Shown: positions 54,183-64,000 of the stretch, one piece after another
Layout: every line of letters starts with the position of its first letter
Position numbering within the stretch: the first letter of the stretch is position 1
Assembly (NCBI RefSeq): GCF_040183065.1
Contig: NC_091120.1
Span: 71,140,708-71,204,707, forward strand
DNA from: Periplaneta americana
Lineage: Eukaryota; Arthropoda; Insecta; Blattodea; Blattidae
Length of the DNA stretch: 64,000 nt
Reading direction: 5' to 3'
Program-made: the position numbers and the translations under genes
Notes under the pieces: model-generated
What the model was told of the DNA's origin: nothing
Databases searched by the model: none
Seen by the model: only the letters and a program-made list of their open reading frames with translations

Positions 54183-55140
54183 AGCCTGTTTTTTAAACAT
54201 ATAAAATTGCACTGTATGAACATGCAGACCTTAATGCAATTTGTTATTGCAAATTATAAACCGCATTTATTTCAGGTACAATTTGTAGTTAGATGAAGTG
54301 TATGATGTATTGCAGTAATGTCCACTGATGCCCACAGGCGCAAGAGCGCGCTTTAGAGCTCAGAAGAGCCTGAGCGCTTTACAGCGTAAAGGAAAGAGAC
54401 AGACGAAAGAGGTAGTATATGCTGCTTGGTCGAGCTGTATACAGAGTTGCCCAGCACTAATTTAAAGAATAAAGGGAAGCGAGCTTATTAAAACTGTATC
54501 CATGTTAATTTTTAGATTTGTCTGAGAAGTATAAATGCATTATAAGAATGTAAGTTTTAATTTCAATGCTCATTTTTCACAATTTTGCTTTTTATTAGAA
54601 AGGAATATTTCAACTTTTTTTTAGAAAAGTCAAATTTTCAGATATGTTTATTTAGTAGCCTAATTAATATATCGTAAATATGTTTTACTGAAGATAGTGT
54701 ATTAAAAATTTTGAAAATATTCGCATGGAAAATGTTTGTGAGGAAATTAATTAACAAAGCAACTACTGTTACTTCATAAACAAAAGATATGTGCCCATGT
54801 GTTGTAAAAACGTCAGCTCTATAGCTTCAACAGATTTCGAAAAAATGATTTAATATTCTTATGATAGGAAGTTGCGCACCAATATCAACTTAAAAGCATA
54901 ATGCGATAATAGTTTTGTTATGCAGTAGGCCTATTAGTTACAGTTAAAATACAGCCTATACAGTAACTAGGTAACTTTCCTTTGTACTAAAATATTATTT
55001 GGATGAGTTTATTGATTAATTTTATAAGGTTAAAGATACCGTCAATTCCAACATATCATGTCATACTTAATCTCTTTTTTTTTTTTTTCTTTTAGGATAT
55101 CACTTTATGAATGTTATTCACTTAGTACAATATAGTTGTA
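54183..55140. other. Intergenic DNA, nothing recognised
   Basis: A GC-rich patch at 54333-54400 (GCGCAAGAGCGCGCTTTAGA) stands out from the AT-rich surroundings but shows no pol III boxes or paired ends that I can support. Confidence 0.35.
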
Positions 55141-58100
55141 CTACTTACTGGCTTTTAAGCAACCCGGAGGTTCATTACTGCCCTCACATAAGCCCGCCAT
55201 TAATCCCTATCCTGAGCAAGATTAATACATCCTCTATCATCATATCTCACCTCCCTCAAATCCATTTTAATATTATCTTCCCATCTACGTCTCGGCCTCC
55301 CTAAAGGTCTTTTTCCCTCCGGCCTCCCAACTAACACTCTATATGAATTTCGGATTCGCCCATACGTGCTACATCCCCTGCCCATCTCAAACGTCTCGAT
55401 TTAATGTTCCTAATTATGTCAGGTGAAGAATACAATGCGTGCACTTCTGTGTTGTGTAACTTTCTCCATTCTCCTTAACTTCATCCCTCTTAGCCCCAAA
55501 TATCTTCCTAAGCACCTTATTCTCAAAGACCCTTAACCTATATTCCTCTATCAACGCGAGAGTCCAAGTTTCACAACCATACAGAACAACCGGTAATATA
55601 ACTGTTTTATAAATTCTAGCTTTCAGATTTTTTGACAGCAGACTGCATCATGAAAATTTCTCAACAGAATAATAACAGACATTTCCCATATTTATTCTGT
55701 GTTTAATTTCCTCCCGAGTATCATTTATATTTGTTACTGTTGCTCCCAGATATTTGAACTTCTCCACCTCTTCAAAAGATAAATTTCCAATTTTTATATT
55801 TCCATTTCGTACAATATTCTCGTCACGAGACATAATCATATACTTTGTCTTTTCGGGAATTACTTCCAAACCTATCTCTTTACTTGTTTCCAGTAAAATT
55901 CCCGTGTTTTTTCCAAATCGTTTTTGGATTTTCTCCTAACACATTCACGTCATCCGCATAGACAACCAGCTTATGTAACCCGTTCAATTCCAAACCCTCT
56001 TTGTTATCCTGAACTTTTTTAATGGCATACTCTAGAGCATAGTTCAAAAGTAAAGTGATAGTGCATCTCCTTGCTTTAGTCCGCAATGAATTGGAAACGC
56101 ATCTAACAGCAACTGACCTATACGAACTGTACTGTACGTTTCACTGAGACACATTTTAATTAATCGAACTATTTTCTTGAGAATACCAAATTCAATAAGA
56201 ATATCATAAAACTTCTCTCTTAACTGAGTCATATGCCTTTTTTGAAATCTATGAATAACTGATGCACTTTACCCTTAGGCCTATATTCCCATGTTTTCTC
56301 CATTATCTATCGAATACAAAATATCTGGTCAATAGTTGATCTATTACGCCTAAAACCACACTGATGATCCCCAATAATTTCATCTACATATGGAGTTAAT
56401 CTTCTCTAAAGAATATTGGACAAAATTTTGTACTACGTCAACAAAATTGATATTCCTCGAAAGTTACTACAGTTAGTCTTGTCCCCCTTAGATAGGTACG
56501 ATTGTCGACTCCTTCCATTGTTCTGGTATAATTTCCTTTTCCCAAATAGCAAGTACAAGCTTATAAATTTCGTTAGATAATGCGTTGCTTCCACCCTCTT
56601 GTATTAATTCTGCTGGAATTTGATCGATACCTGGAGACTTATAATTTTTCAGATTTTCTATCGCAATTTCGACCTCAGAAAGTGTTGGTTCGGGTATAAA
56701 TGACTCAGCAGTTTGTATTTCAATTTCGTCCCGATCATTTCTATTTGGCCTATGTATATTTAGTAGTTGTCCAAAATAGTTTTTCCATCTGTTCAGGATT
56801 GATGGAGAGTCTGCAAGCAAGTCACCATTCTCATCCTTGATCATGTGTACCATTGCCTGATATCCATTCTTGAATTCCTTTATGCCCTTATATAAATCTC
56901 TAATGTTTTTATTTTTAATATTTGCTTCCACCTCATTCAGTTTTCCCTTCAAGCAATCTCTCTTTTTATTCCTAAGCGTACGATTTGCTTACCGTCTTTT
57001 ATTGAAATAATTATCTCTATTCACCTCAACTGGATTCTGTAAGAATTTCAATTTTGTCTGTTTCCTTCTTTCTACTACCATGGAACAATCTTCATCAAAC
57101 CACGGTTTCTTTGTCTTAGTTTCATAATAATCTATGCTCTGTTCAGCTGCAATTTTGATATCTCGGATATTTTTCCACATGCTATTAACATATAACTCTT
57201 CCCCAACTTCGTCGGAACTTGCTAATACAGCAAACCTATTTGAAATTTCGACCTGATAATGTTGCTTAGTATCCTCATCCTTTAATTTCGGAATATTGAA
57301 TCTTCTAATATTAACTTGTTCCTCTACTCGCTTGGCTACTGATAGTCTTTCTCTTAGTTCTCCAATTATCAAATAATGGTCAGAATTACAGTCTGTCCCC
57401 CTGAAAGTTCGAATGTCTACTATACTAGTATGTCTTCTTTTGTCTATCAAGATGTGATCCATCTGGTTATGTGTCAATCCATCTGGAGAAGTCCAAGTAT
57501 ATTTATGTATATCCTTATGGGGGAATGTTGTACTGTACTTTCAACAATTAAATTTTTTGATGTGGCAAAGTTGACTAACCTAACTCCATTGTCATTACTA
57601 GATATGTTTAGGCTCTCTTTTCCAATAGTCGGTTTAAAAATATCCTCCCGTCCTACTTTAGCACTGAAATCCCCCAATAAAATTGTCATGTGATATCTAG
57701 GTAACTGATCAAAAGTCTGTTCCAATTCCTCATAGAAGCTATCCTTTATATGTTCGTCTTCCTCTTCTGTAGGGGCATGAGCATTTATAACTACCATATC
57801 GTACCATGTACCCTTAAGTACTAAATACGATAACCTATGACTGATAAATTCGACCTTTTTTACTGCTGATTTTATTCTTTTATGAATAAAGAATCCTGTT
57901 CCTAATTGGTGATTATCGTTTCCTTCCCCATAAAACAACAAAAAATCTCCTATTTGTGTTATGCCATTTCCATCTAACCTAACCTCCTGTACTCCCAAAA
58001 AGTCTATTCTATATCTACTGTAGCTAGTTCTTTTCCAACTAATATTACCCCTCCTGTTCTATATAGACCTGTAACATTCCAAGTACCAAATCTCAAAATT

Positions 58101-58328
58101 TTTCCAGAGAATCAATCCCATTCCGAGACTTATTTGAAGGATTCCTAACAAGCTGTTTTTTACGGTGATGGGTTGTTAGCCCTTCGTCCAACACCCAAGC
58201 TGGAGGACAACCCCTCATCGGCTGTCCGCGACCTCTTATTCAATATATTCACAGCTACCCTCCATATCTGGAGGCCGTCTCCTCGATCCTCAACTTGAGA
58301 ACCCGCCATGCCGTGGTGATAGGGACCC
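55141..58328 (-). mobile_element. RTE-type LINE, nearly full length (about 3.2 kb), inactive
   Basis: Minus-strand order: a 5' UTR starting near GGGTCCCTATCACCACGGCA; an endonuclease frame (57998-57474: GVQEVRLDG, INAHAPTEEEDE, LLGDFSAKVGRED) continued after a frame change in 57477-56989 (NQMDHILIDKRRHTSIVDI, then DCNSDHYLI, the catalytic SDH block); a linker and RT start in 56952-56488 (LSEVEIAIENLKNYKSPGID); RT motifs in 56232-56044 ([11 protein letters not shown]) and 56086-55880 ([13 protein letters not shown], intact YADD); the C-terminal region 55869-55648 (FKYLGATVTNINDT) and 55385-55200 (KRPLGRPRRRWEDN). It ends AAAAGCCAGTAAGTA. At least five frame changes make it inactive. It carries the most complete set of domains of the RTE copies here. 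No clear TSD. Confidence 0.92.
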
Positions 58329-58770
58329 ACAATACTAATATGGGATTTAAGTGAATATTCCTTCTTAACTCTTTATTATATTATTAATGTTTAAAACAGA
58401 ACTGCAATATTAAGAAACTGGTATTAGTACTTTTATTTTACAGACAATATAGATAATATCAAACAGAAATGAAAGAAGCCATATAAAATAACGACATAAA
58501 ATTTCACGTTCCGTTTGAAGTTTGTACACCACTGTTTTCTTAACCCAACAGGCTGCTTATTTATATAAATAACCATTCCTCCTTCCATACATAGCGCTTG
58601 ATGCCCGCGCACGACGTCAAGGTCATATAAATGCGCTTGCTTTGACAACACTGATGTATTGGTTCTATTTGTTTACACATCCAGTTGTCCTGTCGTGTGT
58701 AGGCCTGCACTGCAATGTTCATGCGCTTCTGTTCCTGCCACGCGACCGGAATTTGAAACTCTTTGGTAAA
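58329..58770. other. Intergenic DNA, nothing recognised
   Basis: No supported feature. Confidence 0.4.
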
Positions 58771-58995
58771 ATGTTATGGTTTATTTAACGACGCTCGCAA
58801 CTGCAGAGGTTATATCAGCGTCGCCGGATGTGCCGGAATTTTGTCCCGCAGGAGTTCTTTTACATGCCAGTAAATCTACTGACATGAGCCTGTCGCATTT
58901 AAGCACACTTAAATGCCATCGACCTGGCCCGCGATCGAACCCGCAACCTTGGGCATAGAAGGCCAGCGCTATACCAACTCGCCAACCAGGTCGAC
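58771..58995 (-). mobile_element. tRNA-derived SINE, family 1 (third copy)
   Basis: Nearly identical by eye to the copies at 39005 and 39660: minus strand GTCGACCTGGTTGGCGAGTTG, B box GGTTGCGGGTTCGATCGCGG, tail GTTGCGAGCGTCGTTAAATA. TGGTAAA near both ends (58764, 58999) may be a short TSD. Confidence 0.9.
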
Positions 58996-59300
58996 GCTAT
59001 GGTAAATATATCACAAATTACATAACCATGGGTCGGAAATGGCGAGGCCTGATAATAAGGGCCTCTTATGACTCCATCAAACCATACATAAAACAATTAT
59101 TCAATAAGACATAAAATGAATCACCAACATAGTTTGCAAGTAAAGTTTCGAATCCCGAAATCACCAATATTCCAGATTAAACGTGACGGAAGACAGTTGC
59201 AAATTTTCATCTTTGTGTCGGTCATTTTTATCTGGGAATGCACCTCTACCGCATTGGTATCCGACCTGTATTACATGAATGAATGAATGAATGAATGAAT

Positions 59301-59539
59301 TTTTTTAGTTGGTTATTTAACGACGCTGTATCAACTACTAGGTTATTTAGCGTCGATGAGATTGGTGATAGCGAGATATTTGGCGAGATGAGGCCGAGGA
59401 TTCGCCATAGATTACCTTGCATTCACATTACGGTTGGGAAAAACCTCGGAAAAAGCCCAAGCGGGGATCGAACCCGCGCCCGAACGCAACTTCAGACCGG
59501 CAGGCAAGCGCCTTAACCGACTGAGCCACGCCGGTGGCT
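59301..59539 (-). mobile_element. tRNA-derived SINE, family 2, inserted in a (GAAT)n repeat
   Basis: The minus strand starts AGCCACCGGCGTGGCTCAGT, then CGGTTAAGGCGCTTGCC and GGGTTCGATCCCCGCTTGGG (consensus B box). The body has TTTTTCCCAACCGTAATGTG and CTATGGCGAATCCTCGGCC. The tail is AGTTGATACAGCGTCGTTAA. (GAAT)n lies on both sides (59275-59300 and 59540-59563), so the insertion duplicated or split a tetranucleotide repeat. Confidence 0.92.
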
Positions 59540-59563
59540 TGAATGAATGAATGAATGAATGAA

Positions 59564-60149
59564 GTGCATTTATTGATACACAATTACACAAACTCATGTA
59601 CACAAGATCCTTCGCATGAGCCCGTACGGCCATACGTGCTGTAACTATGCACAGTTTGAATCTTCATAGAAAACAAAAAAAAAAATACTACTAATAATAA
59701 AATAGTAAACCAGCAGTTATTATTATTACTACCGTTATCATTAATTATCTCACCTGTATTACATGCTATTCGACCATAAAGAGGCCATGGACATAAGTCA
59801 TCTGCGACGATGTGTAGCACTAACAAGGATGACAGAATGACCGCTACATGGTGGCGCGGAGTCGAATGCTCCAGTTATCGTATGACTGTACTTTTCATAC
59901 CCATTGGGTTTCTATATTCTTACCCTTACTAATGTGTGTTCTAATATTTACTGAAATATGTTAATATGAATTTATACTCTTCTGTTAGTTTTATGTCTTT
60001 TTTTTAATTTGTCAGGTATGTACTGCTTTTATATGTCTTCCACGTTAGAGAAACAAGTGTCGCAAGAGGAAAATGATTAAAAATCATTGATGTGCCAATG
60101 TTCCTCCATTACCAAAAAATTGCTTTACTAAAACAACATTAGTAAGTCT
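59564..60149. other. Intergenic DNA, nothing recognised
   Basis: No supported feature. Confidence 0.4.
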
Positions 60150-60605
60150 TACCATGTCTTCGAAATCGACGTTAGAATTATTACAAAAGTGCATTAGTTC
60201 TTATTTAATTGATACCATTACTTGGATAACTCTGATAGCGTTACTTTGGTGCAGAGACTGCAACGTGTTCATAATATGTGCCTCAGTTTTGTCGAGGGTT
60301 GATAATATAACATCATTCCTCGAAATGTTGTCCTGACGTCGTCTACAAGATCGTAGAAAATCCAATGTATTTCCTTACTCTTTCATATAGCGTATTCTTC
60401 AACTCCTACCTATCTCATGTTCCAATTTCAAAATTTATCCACCCACTATGGTATAGATTGTAGACACACGATCACATTATTCACACCATCTCACCGAACA
60501 TCCTCATACTCATATTGTTTCACTGTAACTGTTCCTCGACTATGGAATTCCCTACCGAGTAATGGCAGAGACTCTCATATATCGAACGAGTTTAAGAATG
60601 AATAA
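60150..60605 (+). mobile_element. CR1/Jockey-type LINE, C-terminal fragment
   Basis: In shifting frames: LQRVHNMCLSFV, then FQNLSTHYGIDCRHTITLF, PSHRTSSYSYCFTVTVPRLW and NSLPSNGRDSH, matching the order of the ORF2 ending at 52850-53260 (LHRVHN, SYLSSYHN, KTSSYSSSY, LWNTLPSDIRD). Both ends are missing, there is no tail, and several frame changes occur. Confidence 0.7.
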
Positions 60606-62609
60606 TTAAGAAAGTAGTTATCAATTAATTCTCGTTACCAATAGTAGTATTTTCAATTTGTAATACTTATGCATATAATAGCGAGGTAAATGTCGGAGGT
60701 GGAGGGCCGGCAGGCAAACACCGCAGTCTTAGGCTTATTGTGCAACACCCTTATGTTGGAATGATTGTTGAAGTCCATTAGAATAGCTTCTTTCAAGCGC
60801 ATGATTCATTGCATGATGTCATAGTATCGATTCAGCTACAGCATCCAATTCTGCGTGGAGACCTATCCTCCGCTTATCTGTGATGTTATTCAGCGGCCTC
60901 CTTAGATCGATGACATCTATTCGCAATTCATGTGCCTAAATCTGCAGCATCTTCACCCAGAAGAACACGAGTCCCTACCACGCCGTAGCGGAGAAGCGAG
61001 AAATAGGTTCCCAAATTTAAGCAGCGGAAAGCCGCCATTTGTTTGGAGGAAAACGCGCGGGATTTCAAAACCGCTATTTGAACACGTGCTGTATTGCGTA
61101 TCCGAAAGCTAAATGTTTTTGTTTAAAGGAACAATACTTCCTTTGCGAGATACCTTTAATACCGTGTTTCTGCTGTCTGTAGAGTTGCTAGGTTTTCTGC
61201 GAGGGAAATCGGGATATCAGAAGCTAACTTAAGACATTAGACTTATGAACACTTTATCATAAGATTTATAGCAGTTTTCTGTAAAGTAGTTTTTGCATGC
61301 TTTTAAGTAGGCTATAGGCCTATTCGCTTTCGTGAGAAACACTAAAATACGAAGGACACACAGTACAGTGAACATTATAATAATTTATTTCTTTTATTAA
61401 CCACGAATATCTTTGAACCAATTTCTACTAAATTAATTTTGCAACTATTCTTTTTCGGAAGCGGTACTGCAACAGTTTCAGTATCTGACGATGAATCCAT
61501 GTTTAACGTGAACCAGAATCAATGTTTAAACATAGTTCACTAAACTATAAAACGCAGCAATTGTATTGTATGTGTCTGTTATTAGTGTAAAATATATCAA
61601 AACGCTGCCTCATGCGAAACGTAATATGAGTGGCAATATTAACTGGAAAAACGAAAGAAGATGATGATTTTATCCCACGTATTGCTATTATAGCCATTCG
61701 ATTTTAAGCAATTATTGTAAGTTATAGTAATATTTGTGATAATATTACAATATTATAATATTGCAATAATAATATAGAGCCTATTTTACTGTTACTGTTA
61801 ACCCGTCTCTTGTTAATAAGTTATGGTCAATAATGACTTGGCCTTTTATAGAAAAATATGATTTTCTGTTGTGGTAGTGTTCTACATTGCCTTCTCCAGG
61901 AGAGTGAATTCTGATGAGTATAGTCTCCGTTACTGCAAAACACCCTGAAATCCATGTATTTGATAGAATCCATCCGTTACAGATTGTAGTTTGGCCTTGA
62001 AGGAAATTAAATATATTGTGGGCAGAAAGGCTTAATAATGCATAATGCCGTGGTACGATAAATATTATCATCAATCACAATGTTAAATATCTTAAATATC
62101 CCTGTAGCATAAGGTCTTAATGTTGTTAAAACTCTATTCATAGGTGAGATGGAATTATTTCGATTAGTCAGTTTCTTTGGATATTAGTATCACTTTCTTT
62201 AATATTCGTCACTAGGGAGGAGAAAACATAAGTAAATATGGTTCGTTTTGGTTTTATATAGTTCCCTTGCCGAGGTCTCCGATAAGTCTAACAAACAGTT
62301 TATTTAGAAATAGACCAAAATTTAAAACCCGGGCAACGCCGGATAATTTAAGCTAATATATAAATAAAAATATCTGATAATGGGAAATAGAAATAATTTA
62401 TATATATTTTAGACTAATATCTGTAAAATCGGGATTTTTTCAATCCCGACTCGCTTTAATCGGGATACCCGGCAATCCTGGCAGTCAGACTTGCATCATT
62501 TTCATAGGAACTCTGAATGTGAATACGCATAAACATGGTTAATAAAAGAATTACTATGTCAACTTTTTAATTCAGTCTGTAGGTTAAACTGATGTATGAA
62601 GTCAAAAAG

Positions 62610-62610
<1 letters not shown>
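60606..62610. other. Intergenic DNA, nothing recognised
   Basis: No gene is supported. Words such as AATCGGGAT at 61212-61220, 62427-62435 and 62458-62466 hint at a decayed inverted-repeat transposon but the pairing is too weak to call. Confidence 0.4.
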
Positions 62611-62689
<79 letters not shown>

Positions 62690-62704
62690 TCATTATTATT
62701 ATTT

Positions 62705-62772
<68 letters not shown>
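62611..62772. repeat. (ATT)n microsatellite, about 160 bp with two interruptions
   Basis: ATT units run almost unbroken, with CTC and TTC interruptions near 62689 and 62706. It yields poly-Ile, poly-Tyr and poly-Asn frames that are not genes. Confidence 0.95.
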
Positions 62773-62773
<1 letters not shown>

Positions 62774-62776
62774 TCA

Positions 62777-64000
62777 TTTGACAATTCCAATAAAACTCGT
62801 GGTGGTGGTGTATTAATAGCGGTCAACAACCAGATATCTGGAGTATATCGGAGACATGACCTCGAATTTAACAGTGAATGTGTATGGGTTCAAATCCCTA
62901 CGGAGGACGGTTATAATATTTTAATAGGAAATCATTACTTTTCACCGGACACTGATCCAAAAATTTTATAATCCTATCTTAATTTTCTTGAATTCAATCT
63001 TGACTCACATAATTATAGAGTATTAATGCTCGGTGACTTCAACGCTCCTGGTATGAACTGGACATCTGGTTGTTGTCATAATGATATACATTATTATGCG
63101 AAAATCAAATCACAATAGTTATTTTCATTCTTAAGTTATATCAGCTTGCAACAAATTAACTTTACAGTTAATAACAGGAACCTACTTGATTTAGTTTTTA
63201 CAAATGTTTCTGAGAGTGATGTCAAACTGGCCAAGCATTCTCTAGTCTTACAAGATAAATATCATCCACCCCTCTTAATATATCTTGAAGTTAAACTATC
63301 TTACTCTAATCATAGTCAACAAAGTTGTTTTCTTAATTATGCTCAAGGTGATTACTTGAATCTTTACACTAGCCTATATAATTGTGACTGGAATTGCGTG
63401 TATCAAACCAATGACGTAAATGTAGCAACTAATTCACTATGTTCGAATGTTAAAAATGCCATATCTCAGTCAATTCCGGTCACAGCGACTAAAAGCTCTA
63501 AATATCCTGAATGGTTTTCAAACAGCTTACGTCAACTTATCAGAAAAAAAGATAAGGCGCACAAAAAATATAAAAGATTCAATACTGATGCCTATTACCA
63601 AATTTTCTCTAATTATAGAAAACTAGTTAAATCTAAAATCAAAACTGATAAATTAATCTGGCTTAAAAATATCGATGAAAATTTAAAAAATGAACCCACG
63701 AAATTTTGGAAATACGTTGAATCATTTCGCAAAACGGATAACCACTCACATGAATTAATTATTAAAGATAAACACCTCACTGATGAAAAAGATATTGTCA
63801 ATGCATTTGCTAATCATTTCAATTCAGTTCAGAAAAAGCTTAATCTTAAGACACAAAACAATAATAACAATTGTACAGACTGTCTATCTATAACAATAGT
63901 AACACATGATGATGTAAGGAAATCAATTAAAAAATTAAAGCCAACGAAATCAATGGGCACTGATGGTATTCCAAATTTTATAATAAAAGAGTGTTCTGAA
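62777..64000 (+). mobile_element. Jockey/CR1-type LINE, endonuclease to start of RT, cut by the window end
   Basis: One frame reads NKTRGGGVLIAVNNQISG, then NILIGNHYFSPDTDPK and, after a stop, YRVLMLGDFNAPGMNW, the GDFN block of the apurinic endonuclease. After another stop come NRNLLDLVFTNVSESDV and HPPLLIYLEV (SDHxP block with SDH changed to YHP). The linker reads YPEWFSNSLRQLIRKKDKAH, FNTDAYYQIFSNYRKLVKSK, LNIKxx-like NEPTKFWKYVESFRKTD and IKDKHLTDEKDIVNAFANHF. The RT domain begins LKPTKSMGTDGIPNFIIKE at the edge. It is 5'-truncated against the (ATT)n tract; the upstream part has at least two stops, whereas from about 63120 onward the frame is open. Confidence 0.88.

Noticed and set aside
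54333-54400. GC-rich patch as a small RNA gene or transposon end
   Set aside because: No pol III boxes, no stable long stem and no partner end found by eye.
60606-62610. Inverted-repeat transposon suggested by repeated AATCGGGAT
   Set aside because: The possible ends near 61180 and 62480 pair too poorly and no target duplication was found.
62559-62829. Poly-Ile, poly-Tyr and poly-Asn frames
   Set aside because: They are the (ATT)n microsatellite read in different frames, with no other protein-like sequence. The poly-Ile frame near 5989-6192 has the same cause.
1-64000. LTR elements, retroviral or Polinton fossils, CRISPR arrays, rRNA genes, intact tRNA genes
   Set aside because: I looked for paired long direct repeats with TG...CA ends, protease or integrase motifs, regular spacer arrays and complete cloverleafs and found none. 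The tRNA-like sequences present are SINE heads.

Overview
This 64 kb window looks like gene-poor, repeat-dense insect nuclear DNA, most likely from a cockroach or a close relative (Blattodea). The species call is an inference from repeat-protein style: five RTE-type LINE copies ending in a GHVARMGESRNAYRVLVG-like tail, and at least six tRNA-derived SINE families. Base composition is AT-rich and (ATT)n microsatellites are abundant. Bacterial features, CRISPR arrays, rRNA genes and LTR, retroviral or Polinton elements were not seen.

Three host genes, all on the + strand, form the coding framework. Gene A (1-785) is only the last part of a secreted-looking protein built of ten-residue GH-x-x-PLPGPV-like repeats. 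Gene B joins a five-codon first exon (12024-12038) to one large exon (23810-26482) across an 11.8 kb intron, giving about 895 residues that start MWIALVCALIVAVDA and continue as a Gly/Ser/Asn/His-rich low-complexity chain. Gene C has the same plan: a five-codon exon (43152-43166), a 6.3 kb intron, and one large exon (49491-50345), giving about 289 residues that start [15 protein letters not shown], with a GGH-rich head, a Val-Pro alternating core and a Gly-rich tail. Genes B and C share the TATA string GTATATAAACC, nearly equal TATA-to-ATG spacing (59 and 57 bp), a five-codon phase-0 first exon ending CTG|GTAAGT, and an intron that splits the signal peptide. That layout is known from many insect cuticular protein genes. 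The three genes look like a local cluster of extracellular structural proteins (cuticle, eggshell or a related matrix); the exact role is not known.

The rest is mobile DNA. Non-LTR elements: RTE copies at 10720, 12315, 14452, 21806 and a nearly full-length minus-strand copy at 55141-58328; other LINE fragments at 3058, 3647, 13793, 36180, 37622, 52680, 60150 and 62777 to the window end; and LINE 3' ends with a conserved hairpin at 6731, 35659 and 53458. SINEs: three copies of one family (39005, 39660, 58771) plus five other families. DNA transposons: Tc1/mariner-type transposase remains (6199, 17933, 19463, 41190), a fold-back mariner composite (48122-49150), a piggyBac-type element bounded by TTAA (30914-32876) with a SINE inside it, and about nine short inverted-repeat (MITE-like) elements.

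Several insertions can be read with exact target-site duplications (3045/3572, 3634/4350, 10706/11153, 17691/17920, 38994/39236, 39648/39887). Tandem duplications lie at 12906, 27241, 45615, 51248 and 53610, and a 27/54 bp minisatellite at 41825-42715 is open in many frames but is probably not a gene.
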